The notes: a model not told the origin generated them from the sequence alone. A stretch of DNA of 64,000 nucleotides from Alkalibacillus almallahensis (GCF_011761495.1 NZ_JAASRU010000011.1:1-64000), one strand, 5' to 3'; counted from the first letter of the stretch, positions 49,968 through 60,237 are shown. A program made the numbers and translations.

Positions 49968-50564
49968 TTATAAATCGCGACGTCCCTCTAGTGCTTTCGA
50001 TAACGTCACCTCATCAGCGTATTCTAAATCGCCTCCGACAGGTAATCCATGTGCAATTCGGGATAGACGAATGCCTGATGGTTTCACGAGACGTGAGATA
50101 TACATCGCTGTCGCTTCCCCTTCCACATTCGGATTCGTCGCCAAGATTAGTTCTTCTACCTGCTCATCTTTAAGTCGCTCAATCAACGTCGATACGTTTA
50201 TATCTTCTGGTCCAATTCCTTCCATTGGTGAAATCGTTCCGTGTAATACGTGGTACTTGCCTTGGAAATCTTTCATCTTTTCCATCGCAATGACATCTTT
50301 TGGATCTTGCACCACACATATGACTGTTCCATCACGCGATTCATCACTACAAATACTACATGGATCTTGATCCGTTATATGACCACATGTACTACAATGC
50401 GTTAGCTCACGTTTGGCGTTGACGAGTGATTTTGCAAAATCTAATACATCGTCTTCTTCCATTTCTAACACAAAAAATGCCAGGCGAGCGGCAGTTTTTG
50501 GACCTATACCTGGCAGTTTTGTGAAACTATCAATTAGCTTCGTAATTGGTTCTGGATAATACAT
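49968..50564 (-). CDS. recR: Recombination protein RecR
   Basis: Acts with RecO to load RecA at gaps. The helix-hairpin-helix [15 protein letters not shown], the zinc finger [16 protein letters not shown] and the Toprim domain ([15 protein letters not shown]) appear in order. Length of 198 residues is standard. It is 16 nt downstream of ebfC, in the dnaX-ebfC-recR operon. Confidence 0.97.
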   Translation of the reverse strand: MYYPEPITKLIDSFTKLPGIGPKTAARLAFFVLEMEEDDVLDFAKSLVNAKRELTHCSTCGHITDQDPCSICSDESRDGTVICVVQDPKDVIAMEKMKDFQGKYHVLHGTISPMEGIGPEDINVSTLIERLKDEQVEELILATNPNVEGEATAMYISRLVKPSGIRLSRIAHGLPVGGDLEYADEVTLSKALEGRRDL

Positions 50565-50580
50565 TTATTAGCATGGCCTC

Positions 50581-50883
50581 CTAAAACATTCCCGGCATAT
50601 TCATACCTTTCGTAAATTCACCCATCTTTTCGTTTGTTGTGTCATCTACTTGTTTCAACACATCATTCGTTGCTGCAATAATTAAATCTTGTAGCATATC
50701 AACATCATCTGGGTCGACGACTTCTTCATTAATTTCAACGTCGGTAATTTCTTTTTTACCACTAGCGACAACCTTGACCATTCCGCCACCAGCAGTCGCT
50801 TCAAAGGACATCTCATGTAATTCTTCTTGCGCCTTCATCATCTTCTTCTGCATTTTCTGCATTTGTTTCATCATATTATTCAT
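50581..50883 (-). CDS. ebfC: Nucleoid-associated protein EbfC/YaaK
   Basis: A YbaB/EbfC DNA-binding protein, dimeric with helical tweezers. The methionine- and lysine-rich helix [19 protein letters not shown] is followed by [20 protein letters not shown] and [15 protein letters not shown]. The ATG 9 nt after AAAGGG is chosen; an ATG three codons earlier almost touches the binding site. It lies between dnaX and recR. Confidence 0.94.
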   Translation of the reverse strand: MNNMMKQMQKMQKKMMKAQEELHEMSFEATAGGGMVKVVASGKKEITDVEINEEVVDPDDVDMLQDLIIAATNDVLKQVDDTTNEKMGEFTKGMNMPGMF

Positions 50884-50913
50884 ATAATCCATCCCTTTCA
50901 ATCAAATATTTTA

Positions 50914-52644
50914 TTAAGAATCTTTCACTTCCACAAAATCATCCCCGAATAACTGTTGAGCTTCGGTAATGACTTGTTCCTCTTCAGCTGGGTTACTTTC
51001 TTCCTCATGTTCGGTTGATTCGTTTGGTGCAACTGTTTCTGTTTCATCATCTGATTGTTGATTTAAGAAATCCTCTCGAATCGGCTGCCAATCATCTTTT
51101 GGAATTGGAATCATCGTCAGCCTTTTACCAATATATTCACTTAAAGCTGTTTCAATCATTTCTTGGTTTTCTTCAATGAGCTTACAATGAATTTCATATT
51201 CAAATGCTATAATAAGTGATTGTGGTGAAGCAGCTTTAGGCTCACTATTCACTAGTTTAGCATGGGCAGGTGGACTTGTCTTTTTTAACTGCTCCATAAA
51301 AGATGCCCAATTATGACGAACCGATTGAATATCGTCTTTTGTAGCGTTCGATAGCGTTTGGCGCACTTTTTCATATGGGACTTTATATTGCTTCTGACGG
51401 TTGGTTTGTTGGCGCTTAGGTGCTTCTTGTGGCGCCTGTGATTGATTAGCCTGCGGGACACCCTGTTCTTTTAGTGTCTTCAGTTCCTTCTCTAAGTTCG
51501 CAATCTGTTGTAACAGTTCTGGTGATGCGGCAGATCCCTGTTGTTCTTCAGCTTCACTAGGTAGTTCGCGAATATTTAATAGCGCCACTTCAACTAAAAT
51601 TTTCGGGCTATTGGTCCATTTCATATCTTGTTGCGTTTGGTTTAAGACTGAAATTGCTTCTTCTAACCAATAACCTGTCAGTTGTTGACGCACTTGATGA
51701 AATTGCTCATTCGGAATCGCGCGAACAAGCGCTTCTTCCATGCCATCTGCACTGTTGTACATTAACAAATCACGTAAGAAGTTGATAAAATCAAAAACGA
51801 ACTGACTCGGATCTTTCCCTTCTTGAATCATTTGGTCGAGTAGCGTTAAAGCTTGCTTCCCATCTTGCTGAATGAGCGATTCAATCATTGCCAGTAACTG
51901 TTCTTGGGCAATCGAGCCGGTTACTGCTAACACGTCTTCCATATGAATATGGCCATCTTCACTATAGGCGATCGCTTGATCAAGTATACTTAACGCATCA
52001 CGCATACCACCCTCAGCGGTTAGACCAACATGAACAATCGCATGATCATCGTACGGAATATCACTATCATCGAGGATTAATTTTAAGCGATCAACAATAG
52101 CTTGTTGAGAAATTCGTTTAAAATCAAAGCGCTGGCAACGCGATATAATCGTCAATGGAATCTTATGTGGTTCAGTCGTTGCCAAGATAAACATCACATG
52201 CTCAGGTGGCTCTTCTAAAGTTTTGAGTAAAGCATTGAATGCACCTGTCGATAACATATGCACTTCATCAATAATATACACTTTATAAGTCAAAGCACTA
52301 GGCGCGTACTTCACCTTATCTCGAATCTCACGAATATCATCTACACCGTTATTAGAAGCGGCGTCTATTTCTATAATATCTGAAATCGAACCGTCTTGAA
52401 TGCCACGACATGCATCACATTCACCACATGGCTCCTCGACAGGGGCGTAATTACAATTAATTGCTTTAGCAAATATTTTCGCCGCACTTGTTTTCCCTGT
52501 CCCGCGTGGTCCTGTAAATAAATAAGCATGGGCGACTTTAGACTGTAGAATCGCATTTTGTAGCGTTCTAGTAATATGCGATTGACCGACAACATCCGTG
52601 AATTGTTGTGGTCGCCACACTCGATACAATGCTTGATAGGCCAT
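50914..52644 (-). CDS. dnaX: DNA polymerase III gamma/tau subunit
   Basis: The clamp-loader ATPase. Walker A GPRGTGKTSAAKIFA, zinc module CGECDACRGI, Walker B IIDEVHMLS and SRCQRFDFKRIS are intact. A tau-specific C-terminal extension follows. The ATG giving MAYQALYRVWRPQ is 7 nt after GGAGAT; 576 residues. An A AAA AAG heptamer in frame about 120 codons before the stop could allow a -1 shift that ends eight codons later. It is followed by ebfC-recR. Confidence 0.96.
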   Translation of the reverse strand: MAYQALYRVWRPQQFTDVVGQSHITRTLQNAILQSKVAHAYLFTGPRGTGKTSAAKIFAKAINCNYAPVEEPCGECDACRGIQDGSISDIIEIDAASNNGVDDIREIRDKVKYAPSALTYKVYIIDEVHMLSTGAFNALLKTLEEPPEHVMFILATTEPHKIPLTIISRCQRFDFKRISQQAIVDRLKLILDDSDIPYDDHAIVHVGLTAEGGMRDALSILDQAIAYSEDGHIHMEDVLAVTGSIAQEQLLAMIESLIQQDGKQALTLLDQMIQEGKDPSQFVFDFINFLRDLLMYNSADGMEEALVRAIPNEQFHQVRQQLTGYWLEEAISVLNQTQQDMKWTNSPKILVEVALLNIRELPSEAEEQQGSAASPELLQQIANLEKELKTLKEQGVPQANQSQAPQEAPKRQQTNRQKQYKVPYEKVRQTLSNATKDDIQSVRHNWASFMEQLKKTSPPAHAKLVNSEPKAASPQSLIIAFEYEIHCKLIEENQEMIETALSEYIGKRLTMIPIPKDDWQPIREDFLNQQSDDETETVAPNESTEHEEESNPAEEEQVITEAQQLFGDDFVEVKDS

Positions 52645-52743
52645 GGACGTAATCTCCTTTAGTTTCTCTTCTTCCATTATAACCGATTCGATTCAGACAT
52701 TTCAAAACGTAATACAATTGTTTCGTAAACGCTGTAATATCTT

Positions 52744-52773
52744 AAAAAAACTCACCCGCTTAACAGGTGAGTT
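52744..52773 (-). terminator. Terminator of the SRP RNA gene
   Basis: The stem AACTCACCTGTT / AGCGGGTGAGTT is followed on the minus strand by seven T. Confidence 0.88.
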
Positions 52774-52786
52774 GTCATCATTATGT

Positions 52787-53060
52787 ACGCCGTGCACCCA
52801 TCTTCGATAAAGTAACTCATAAGCGTTACGTCAGATTCTAGCTCGGTCCAGGTTGCCCTGCGACACACAAGAGGGGCCGCTTACTGCTGCTTCCTTCCGG
52901 ACCTGACAGGGTTCACGGGTTCTCGTTGCACAGGACCCAGACGTCAACACTGTGCACTGACGTCAGACCTTAAAGCTACTTTACCTCAGACGGGAATTCA
53001 GTCCCACTATAGCGGATTGTGGGTTACAGGGCACCGCTACCTCCCCACCTAGCACGGCAA
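52787..53060 (-). ncRNA. scr: Signal recognition particle RNA (scRNA, Bacillus large type)
   Basis: The 6S-like Bacillus SRP RNA of about 270 nt with an Alu domain. The 5' end GCCGTGCTAGGTGGGGAGGT pairs at its end with the 3' GCACGGC. The apical SRP54-binding hairpin is visible as GTCAGGTCCGGAAGGAAGCA with its GGAA tetraloop. Location between tadA and dnaX is as in B. subtilis. Ends are approximate, set by the terminal pairing. This RNA fills most of the gap between tadA and dnaX. Confidence 0.95.
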
Positions 53061-53104
53061 GTGTTCATTTAATTATAGAGCGCCTTTTCAAAAGCGCATA
53101 TACT

Positions 53105-53133
53105 AGTATATTACGTTTAATCCGAATTTGCAA
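53105..53133 (-). promoter_or_regulatory. SigA promoter of scr
   Basis: On the minus strand TTGCAA, a 17-bp spacer and TATACT lie about 45 bp upstream of the mature 5' end, consistent with a short processed leader. Confidence 0.65.
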
Positions 53134-53161
53134 TAACAAAGAAATCCAATTCGTTAACAAA

Positions 53162-53623
<462 letters not shown>

Positions 53624-53659
53624 CTATATCACCTAAACCCATTATAACATGGCATGGAT

Positions 53660-53688
53660 GCATATTAACGATTGACCTCTCATAAATT
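53660..53688 (+). promoter_or_regulatory. SigE promoter of yaaH
   Basis: GCATATT, a 14-bp spacer and CATAAATT match the SigE consensus closely. yaaH (sleL) is SigE-dependent in B. subtilis. Confidence 0.75.
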
Positions 53689-53717
53689 CATAAAGAATAA
53701 GTGAGAGGAGTGCGTTT

Positions 53718-55001
53718 ATGTTAATTCATGTCGTCGAACGAGGTGATTCCTTATATTCAATCGCCAATCGTTATCAAGCATCAGCAGATGAATTGATTAT
53801 GATTAATCAATTAGAAACACCAAATGATTTAGTCGTCGGGCAAACACTCGTCATCCTTAATGATGAGTATACAGTGCAAGCTGGTGACAGTTTTTATTCT
53901 ATTGGTCAAAAACTGAATATCCCGTTTGAAGAATTAGCTGAGTATAATGATTTGAATTACAATGAACCCTTAATGATCGGGCAAGTCTTATCTATTCCTC
54001 AGCCATCCAAAACCACTATATCAACTAATGCCTATGTCGAACCGTTCGGGGATACAGTGAGCGATCAACTGATTGAATCTGCAATGAATCGTACACCTTT
54101 ATTAACGTACTTAGGATTATTTAGTTATGAAGTAAATGATGACGGTACATTAACACCACCACCAATTGAACCATTACCTGAGATTGCTAGCGAGAATCAG
54201 ACTGCACTTATGATGGTCATCACCAATTTACGCGATGGTTCCTTCGATCAGGAACTTGGCCGTAGAATATTAACGAATCAGCAAGTACAAGATGAATTAT
54301 TTAACCAAATCATCGCAACAGCAAACGAAGTTGGGTATCAAGATATTCATTTCGACTTTGAGTTTTTACCTACAGATATGCGAGAGGCTTATAATCAATT
54401 TCTCCAAACCGCAAAAGACCGTTTATCACCAGAAGGTTTGATGATTTCTACCGCTCTTGCACCGAAAACAAGCGCTGAACAAACAGGTGCGTGGTATGAA
54501 GCACATGATTATGCTGCCCACGGTGACATTGTCGATTTCGTTGTGCTCATGACGTATGAATGGGGTTATAGTGGTGGTCCAGCAATGGCCGTATCGCCGA
54601 TTGGTCCCGTCACCGATGTGGTCGAATACGCTTTAACTGAAATTCCTGCCGATAAGATTATGCTTGGTCAAAATACTTATGGCTATGACTGGACATTGCC
54701 TTATGAAGAAGGCGGCGACCCTGCTCAAGCCATTAGTCCCAATCAAGGCATTCAACTGGCAAACGAGTACAATCAAGCGATCGAATTCGATGAGGAAGCG
54801 CAAGCACCCTACTTCTATTATTGGGATGAAGATGGCAACCAACACGAAGTCTGGTTTGAAGACGCTAGAAGTATTCAAGCTAAATTCGACCTTATTAAAG
54901 AAAAAGGGTTGCGAGGGATTAGTTACTGGAAACTCGGCTTAGCTTTTCCTCAGAACTGGGCATTGCTTGATCACGAATTTAATATTCGAAAATTAAACTA
55001 A
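53718..55001 (+). CDS. yaaH: Spore cortex lytic N-acetylglucosaminidase YaaH/SleL
   Basis: A spore-coat or cortex-associated glycosidase acting in germination. Two LysM domains (about residues 2-47 and 50-95) are followed by a glycoside hydrolase 18 domain; the catalytic motif reads DIHFDFEFLP with the acid Glu. No signal peptide is seen, as usual for this mother-cell-made coat protein. Length of 427 residues matches. Its last codons overlap the convergent downstream gene by 9 nt. Confidence 0.95.
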   Translation: MLIHVVERGDSLYSIANRYQASADELIMINQLETPNDLVVGQTLVILNDEYTVQAGDSFYSIGQKLNIPFEELAEYNDLNYNEPLMIGQVLSIPQPSKTTISTNAYVEPFGDTVSDQLIESAMNRTPLLTYLGLFSYEVNDDGTLTPPPIEPLPEIASENQTALMMVITNLRDGSFDQELGRRILTNQQVQDELFNQIIATANEVGYQDIHFDFEFLPTDMREAYNQFLQTAKDRLSPEGLMISTALAPKTSAEQTGAWYEAHDYAAHGDIVDFVVLMTYEWGYSGGPAMAVSPIGPVTDVVEYALTEIPADKIMLGQNTYGYDWTLPYEEGGDPAQAISPNQGIQLANEYNQAIEFDEEAQAPYFYYWDEDGNQHEVWFEDARSIQAKFDLIKEKGLRGISYWKLGLAFPQNWALLDHEFNIRKLN

Positions 55002-55745
55002 ATAGACATGGCGTTCATCAAATTCCGTTAAGTCAAACGCTTGCTGAAGACCGCGACTGTTAATTAATTCTTTATCCACTTCTTTAACTGGAATTGTCAG
55101 GTGAAATGGCTCCTTAAATGGGTTAGGCGAAACAGCAATTCGTTGTTCGTCTAACCATTTTGCTTGTATAGGCTCGTCCAAGCCTTGAAAGTGTTGTCTG
55201 AACCCATCTTTGAACATTTTAACCTCTTCATGTTTGGGTGTTCCTGGTTCATTTAAGCACATATAAAGCGACAAATCATCGCAGAATTGCAGTAACTTAA
55301 AATGAAAGTTTTGTTCAGATTGCCCGGGTAATGATTGTTGCTTAATAGATTGTTGTCGATTTATTTCCCGGGTAATAAATTCGGAAATGATCGGATCATC
55401 AGATTGTTGGTCAAAAAATGACGCATAATGCCAACTGCATAATAGAGCTGCATATGCCGACTGTTTATGAACCTGGTCGACTCCCCATGAATAATGCTCG
55501 ACTTTCGGTTTGACGGGATAATCCATAAATGAATGCGGCTGACCTTTATCATCGTTCCAAATAGGTTCTGCATCTAGAGGAATCCAAGCATAGTCATGAT
55601 GAGACACGGCATATTCCACTTGATCGCGCCACTTTTCTCCTTCGAAAATGTTAGATAACCATTGCTTCGCTATTTCGCCGCTTACAAGCGCATGATCATG
55701 TTGGCGAATCATGATAAATGAATCTTCTCGTTCTGTTATAATCAA
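54993..55745 (-). CDS. DUF3891 family protein
   Basis: A 250-residue protein with clustered histidines and aspartates in the N-terminal third (RQHDHALVSG, SHHDYAWIPLD) and HYASFF further on, which look like an HD-type metal site. Its biochemical role is unknown. The TTG start has GGTGGTGAG 5 nt upstream; an internal ATG at MIRQHDHAL is an alternative. It is convergent with yaaH and ends within that gene. Confidence 0.8.
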   Translation of the reverse strand: MIITEREDSFIMIRQHDHALVSGEIAKQWLSNIFEGEKWRDQVEYAVSHHDYAWIPLDAEPIWNDDKGQPHSFMDYPVKPKVEHYSWGVDQVHKQSAYAALLCSWHYASFFDQQSDDPIISEFITREINRQQSIKQQSLPGQSEQNFHFKLLQFCDDLSLYMCLNEPGTPKHEEVKMFKDGFRQHFQGLDEPIQAKWLDEQRIAVSPNPFKEPFHLTIPVKEVDKELINSRGLQQAFDLTEFDERHVYLV

Positions 55746-55794
55746 ACGAACTCACCACCTTCTATGAACAAGTTATGAGCTAGATGAATCTAGC

Positions 55795-56304
55795 TCATAA
55801 CTGTTTTAAGGATTCACGATTAAAATCTGGAATATCATCAGGGTTTCGACTCGTTACAAGGTTATGACAGACGACAACGGGCTGGTCATGATAAATAGCA
55901 CCTGCATTTTCTAAATCGACGACAATAGAATCATAACCTGTGACATGACGGTCTTTTAAAGTTTTAGCTGTGATCAATAATTGTGGTCCATGGCAAATCG
56001 CAAATACGGGTTTATTTTGTTCCATAAAATCACGAGCGAACTGAACAAATCGGTCATCTGCGCGCAATTGATCAGACGAAAAGCCTCCAGGGATAAACAA
56101 CGCGTCAAATTCATCTGGACTGAGATCATCGATACCATAATCAACTGCTACTTCCACTTCCCCGCGCTTTCCTTTTACCACTTGGCCACTCAGTTTTCCA
56201 ATCGTTTCTACTGAATGTCCCGCTTCACGAAACGCATAGGCTGGGTCTGTGTACTCTCGGTCTTCGAAGTCATTCGTCATGAGACACGCAATCCGTTTAA
56301 ACAT
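55795..56304 (-). CDS. DJ-1/PfpI family protein (YraA/YfkM type)
   Basis: A class I glutamine-amidotransferase-like protein; relatives act as deglycases or stress proteins, and some show peptidase activity. The nucleophile Cys is in FAICHGPQLLI with an adjacent His, and the conserved Glu is in the FEDREYTDP region. The ATG 8 nt after AAGGAGG gives MFKRIACLMTND and 169 residues. Confidence 0.88.
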   Translation of the reverse strand: MFKRIACLMTNDFEDREYTDPAYAFREAGHSVETIGKLSGQVVKGKRGEVEVAVDYGIDDLSPDEFDALFIPGGFSSDQLRADDRFVQFARDFMEQNKPVFAICHGPQLLITAKTLKDRHVTGYDSIVVDLENAGAIYHDQPVVVCHNLVTSRNPDDIPDFNRESLKQL

Positions 56305-56385
56305 AGCGAACCCCTCCTTGACCTCATCGTTTTTGTTATTAACACTATTCCCGTTACCTATAAAATCAAACGACTTCACCCAGTC

Positions 56386-57699
56386 CTATTCATAGCGAAA
56401 TTGTTGGAAAATCGCATGATCCTGCGCTTTATAAACCTGTTTTCCAACGATATCATTAATAATTTCCATATTCCGTTGAACAGCAAGCCCTAAATTCGTC
56501 GCCGCTGTCCCATGAGAATGATCAATATTCGTCACCACATAAAACTGATGATCACGTTCATCGTTGAATTGCAGGCGATACTCACGCGTCAAATCATACA
56601 TCCACTTATCTTTATTCTCCCATTTAACTCTGTCTTCAAAGCGGTCCGTAAACCATTTAGGAATATCAGGCTTATACCCTGTCGCTAACACTATTTTTTC
56701 AGTGTCATACTCAAACGATTGTTCTTCCTGCCACTGCTGACAGACCAATTCATATGAACCGTCTTTCTGCTTAATGTCATTGACTTCCGTTAACGGTTGA
56801 ATCGTTACTTGTGGGTCTGTTTCACCAATCGAGAAATTATATAATAAATGGTAAATATGATCCAACGTCTTCACATCCACCCCGTTACGCAACGGATCTA
56901 ACGTCTCCAATGTCCGCATACGTTTATCAAACTCTAATTGATGGAAATAATCCACATACTTCGGAGAGAAAAACTCCTGTCCAATACTAGCTGCTTCAAG
57001 CTGGAAAATCCCTTTACTGCGCGTAAACCACGTAATATGAAAAGAATAATTTTTCCGCTCTTGTAATAAATCATAAAAGACTTCTGCTGCACTTTGGCCT
57101 GAACCGACCACCGTCACATGGTCAGACTTTAACAATTCATCTTTATGTTCTAAATATTGACTCGTATGCAACACATCTTCTTCGGGCAAATCTTCCGCTG
57201 CATTTAACACAAGCGGTTTTGAGCCCGTTGCCATCACGACATGCTTTGTATAATAATGTGACGTCTCACCTTGCTCGACGTCTTCTACAACTACTTCATA
57301 ATGGGGTTCAGAATCATTTTGATGATCAATCACATCTACCACGCGATGACCATAATAAAGGCCATTAATCTGAGCTGCTGCCCATTGTAAATAATCATTA
57401 TATTCTTGACGCGGAATTTCTAAACGATGATAAAAGAAAAATTTATATAGTCGTTCATGGTCATGCAAATAATTTAAAAACGAATACCGACTCGTTGGAT
57501 CTGCGAATGTCACCAGATCGGCTAAAAACGATACTTGTAAATCCATCCCATCAATTAGCATGCCTGGATGCCAATTCATTTTCGGCGTTTCATCGAAAAA
57601 GATTCTGTCGACGTCATCCAAATCTTCAGTTAATGCGGCTAAACCTAAATTAAAAGGTCCAATACCAACACCAATAAATGTATAGAGTTTATCATCCAT
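56386..57699 (-). CDS. Lysine/ornithine N-hydroxylase family flavoprotein (IucD/PvdA/SidA type)
   Basis: Class B monooxygenases of this family hydroxylate the side-chain amine of lysine or ornithine to start hydroxamate siderophores. The FAD motif FIGVGIGPFNLGLAAL and NADPH motif VTVVGSGQSAAEVF are intact, and IVLATGYKPD marks the second FAD contact. The ATG with AAGGTGAT upstream gives 437 residues. No siderophore synthetase, acetyltransferase or transporter is adjacent, so the substrate and pathway cannot be read from context. Confidence 0.87.
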   Translation of the reverse strand: MDDKLYTFIGVGIGPFNLGLAALTEDLDDVDRIFFDETPKMNWHPGMLIDGMDLQVSFLADLVTFADPTSRYSFLNYLHDHERLYKFFFYHRLEIPRQEYNDYLQWAAAQINGLYYGHRVVDVIDHQNDSEPHYEVVVEDVEQGETSHYYTKHVVMATGSKPLVLNAAEDLPEEDVLHTSQYLEHKDELLKSDHVTVVGSGQSAAEVFYDLLQERKNYSFHITWFTRSKGIFQLEAASIGQEFFSPKYVDYFHQLEFDKRMRTLETLDPLRNGVDVKTLDHIYHLLYNFSIGETDPQVTIQPLTEVNDIKQKDGSYELVCQQWQEEQSFEYDTEKIVLATGYKPDIPKWFTDRFEDRVKWENKDKWMYDLTREYRLQFNDERDHQFYVVTNIDHSHGTAATNLGLAVQRNMEIINDIVGKQVYKAQDHAIFQQFRYE

Positions 57700-57776
57700 T
57701 AAGATCACCTTTTTCTATTGTGTAGTCTGTACTTATTTAAGTTTCCTATTTTGTGGGAATCTAAACTTGTTTCATA

Positions 57777-57820
57777 AGAAAAAGCACAGCACTCGGAATA
57801 ATGTTCGAGTACTGTGCTGT
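57777..57820 (-). terminator. Terminator of acsA
   Basis: The stem AGCACAGTACTCG with its near-complement is followed on the minus strand by a T run, 16 bp after acsA. Confidence 0.88.
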
Positions 57821-57835
57821 TAATAAAATCATTAA

Positions 57836-59551
57836 TTATTCTTCCAACGTCGACGTATCGCCTTCTGGTAGGCCTAGTTCACGCGATTTAAGGAGTCTAC
57901 GCATAATCTTACCACTACGTGTTTTCGGAATGGCGTCCGTTACTTGAATTTCACGTGGGGCTGCATGAGCCGCAAACCCTTTCTTCACGAACTGACGGAT
58001 TTCTTCTAATAAGTCTTCAGATTCTTCGTAACCCTCATTAAGCGCAACAAACGCTTTAATGATCTCACCACGTTCAGGGTCAGGTTTACCGATGACACCC
58101 GCCTCAGCGACAGCTTCATGTTCGATTAACTTACTTTCGACTTCAAATGGACCGACACGTTCACCTGATGTATTAATGACATCATCTAAACGTCCTTGGA
58201 ACCAGAAGTAGCCATCTTCATCTTGGTAAGCACTATCACCAGACACGTACCAACCGTTTAAGAAATAACTTTCGAATTTCTCAGGACGTTTCCAAATCGC
58301 ACGCATCTGAGCTGGCCAACCCGCTTTAATCGCTAAGTTACCCATTTGGTTCGGAGGCAATTCTTCACCTTGGTCATCTACAATCGCTGCGGTTACACCT
58401 GGAATCGGTTTACCCATCGAACCAGGACGAATATCCATCGTTGGATAGTTACAGATTAATTGCGCGCCTGTTTCGGTCATCCACCACGTATCGTGAATCC
58501 GTAAATTAAAGGCTTTTTTGCCCCAATGAATGACTTCTGGATTTAACGGTTCACCGACACTTAAAATATGACGCACACTGTCTAATTTAAAGTCATCTAC
58601 AATCTCTTTACCTGAGCTCATTAACTTACGGAATGCCGTTGGCGCAGAATACCATACGGAAATTTGATAATCATCTAATGTTCCGTACCATGCCTCTGGA
58701 CTAAAACGACCACCAACCACGACGTTCGTTACCCCGTTTAACCACGGCGCAAAGATACCATAGCTCGTGCCAGTTACCCAACCTGGGTCAGCAGTGCACC
58801 AATACACATCATCCTCTTGTAAATCGAGCACCCATTTACCCGTTTGATAATGTTGGATCATCGCATTATGAACATGATAAACCCCTTTTGGTTTACCTGT
58901 TGAACCTGATGTATAATGAATCACCATACCGTCTTCTAAATCAACCCATTCAAGATCGAATGATTCACTCGCTTGTGCCATTTCTTTATGATAATCGATA
59001 TAACCATCTGGAATGTCACTTGAGTCACCGACTAAGACGACTTTCTTTAAGTCAGGCAATTGATCTTCAGGCACACGTGATAATAATTCAGGCGTCGTAA
59101 TGAGCATAACCGCTTCACTATCTTCCAAACGGTCTTGTACCGCCTGTTCCATAAATGCTTCAAACAACGGGCCAGCAATCGCACCGACTTTCAAAACACC
59201 TAAGAAGCTCGCGTAAAATTCAGGCGATCTCGGCATGAATAAAAACACGCGATCACCTTTCTCAATGCCTTGATCTTTTAACACATTCGCAAACTGATTA
59301 CTTTGTTTTTTCAACTGATCAAATGTTAAGGATTCCTTGCGGTCAGGTGAGACGTATTGTAACGCGACCTGATCTTTTTTATCGGGATTTTCAGCATGAC
59401 GATCGACTGCTTCATATGCGATATTCACTTTACCTGTCTCATGCCAAGTGAAGTTCTCTTTCGCTTCATCCCAGCTGAAGTTTTGGTATGTTTCTTCATA
59501 ATTGTTTAAGTTGTGTTGTTTGTTACTACCTTTTAAAACGTTTTCACTCAT
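57836..59551 (-). CDS. acsA: Acetyl-CoA synthetase
   Basis: Activates acetate to acetyl-CoA via acetyl-AMP. The AMP-binding loop HYTSGSTGKPKGVYH, WVSGD-like SGDSAYQDEDGYFWFQGR and the acetylation-target lysine motif TRSGKIMRR near the C-terminus are present. The ATG 6 nt after GAGGTG gives MSENVLKG and 571 residues; the longer frame is spurious. The acuABC genes that regulate AcsA are not adjacent. A cre-like site lies in its first codons. Confidence 0.95.
   Translation of the reverse strand: MSENVLKGSNKQHNLNNYEETYQNFSWDEAKENFTWHETGKVNIAYEAVDRHAENPDKKDQVALQYVSPDRKESLTFDQLKKQSNQFANVLKDQGIEKGDRVFLFMPRSPEFYASFLGVLKVGAIAGPLFEAFMEQAVQDRLEDSEAVMLITTPELLSRVPEDQLPDLKKVVLVGDSSDIPDGYIDYHKEMAQASESFDLEWVDLEDGMVIHYTSGSTGKPKGVYHVHNAMIQHYQTGKWVLDLQEDDVYWCTADPGWVTGTSYGIFAPWLNGVTNVVVGGRFSPEAWYGTLDDYQISVWYSAPTAFRKLMSSGKEIVDDFKLDSVRHILSVGEPLNPEVIHWGKKAFNLRIHDTWWMTETGAQLICNYPTMDIRPGSMGKPIPGVTAAIVDDQGEELPPNQMGNLAIKAGWPAQMRAIWKRPEKFESYFLNGWYVSGDSAYQDEDGYFWFQGRLDDVINTSGERVGPFEVESKLIEHEAVAEAGVIGKPDPERGEIIKAFVALNEGYEESEDLLEEIRQFVKKGFAAHAAPREIQVTDAIPKTRSGKIMRRLLKSRELGLPEGDTSTLEE
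59533..59546 (-). promoter_or_regulatory. Catabolite-responsive element in the 5' end of acsA
   Basis: TGAAAACGTTTTAA on the minus strand matches 13 of 14 positions of the cre consensus TGWAANCGNTNWCA. It covers codons 2-7. acsA is CcpA-repressed in B. subtilis. Confidence 0.5.
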
Positions 59552-59748
59552 GACCATCACCTCATTCGAATTGTTGTCAAACTTATTTAATTGTTTAAAA
59601 ATTCTGTACTCATATTGTATATGAAATCGCTTCACATTAAAAGTGATGAACTTAAAATCGCCTAATTTTTGCATGAGGACTATTATAGGTGATCATAATG
59701 ATTTAACTGATGACGTTTCTTCTTTTCGCTTACATGTCACGCATTGAT

Positions 59749-60237
59749 TTACTCTTCTATTTCTAATTCTTCATCCCAATCAAAACTTGAGTTATTTAAG
59801 TAAGTGTATAAGTTGTTTTCGTCAATAACTTCATAAGAACCATGAATGAAAGGTTCACTTATTAATATTTTATTTTCATATATAGAAATATATGTGGAAG
59901 GCTGAGAGTTTGAATGGTGCAAAACAATTCGGTAATGATCTTTATTTGATAGATTATAGTGATTACTTTCTTTTAATTCTATATCAGAAAAGTTCTCAGA
60001 TATTTCATGGATTTTTTTCTGATCAGTTAAATTTTTTGCATGCAGCATTTCTGAATCTAAACTTCTGTGCTCGATTCTCACCATATCTATTTCTTCATCA
60101 TGATTATATTCATCCTTAACAGTATTAAACTCATTTTCAAAAGTAGTGTATTTCATATAATCATTTACAAAATAGACCGTTAAACCAATAACAATTATAG
60201 TACTGACTAACAATAAAATTTTCTTCTTATCTCTCAT
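59749..60237 (-). CDS. Hypothetical membrane-anchored protein
   Basis: 162 residues with a basic start and a single N-terminal hydrophobic segment (ILLLVSTIIVIGLTVYFV), followed by a highly charged, asparagine-rich extracytoplasmic domain and an acidic end. There is no lipobox cysteine. Base composition is more AT-rich than the housekeeping genes to its left. I do not recognise the family. It marks the start of the accessory stretch. Confidence 0.65.
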   Translation of the reverse strand: MRDKKKILLLVSTIIVIGLTVYFVNDYMKYTTFENEFNTVKDEYNHDEEIDMVRIEHRSLDSEMLHAKNLTDQKKIHEISENFSDIELKESNHYNLSNKDHYRIVLHHSNSQPSTYISIYENKILISEPFIHGSYEVIDENNLYTYLNNSSFDWDEELEIEE

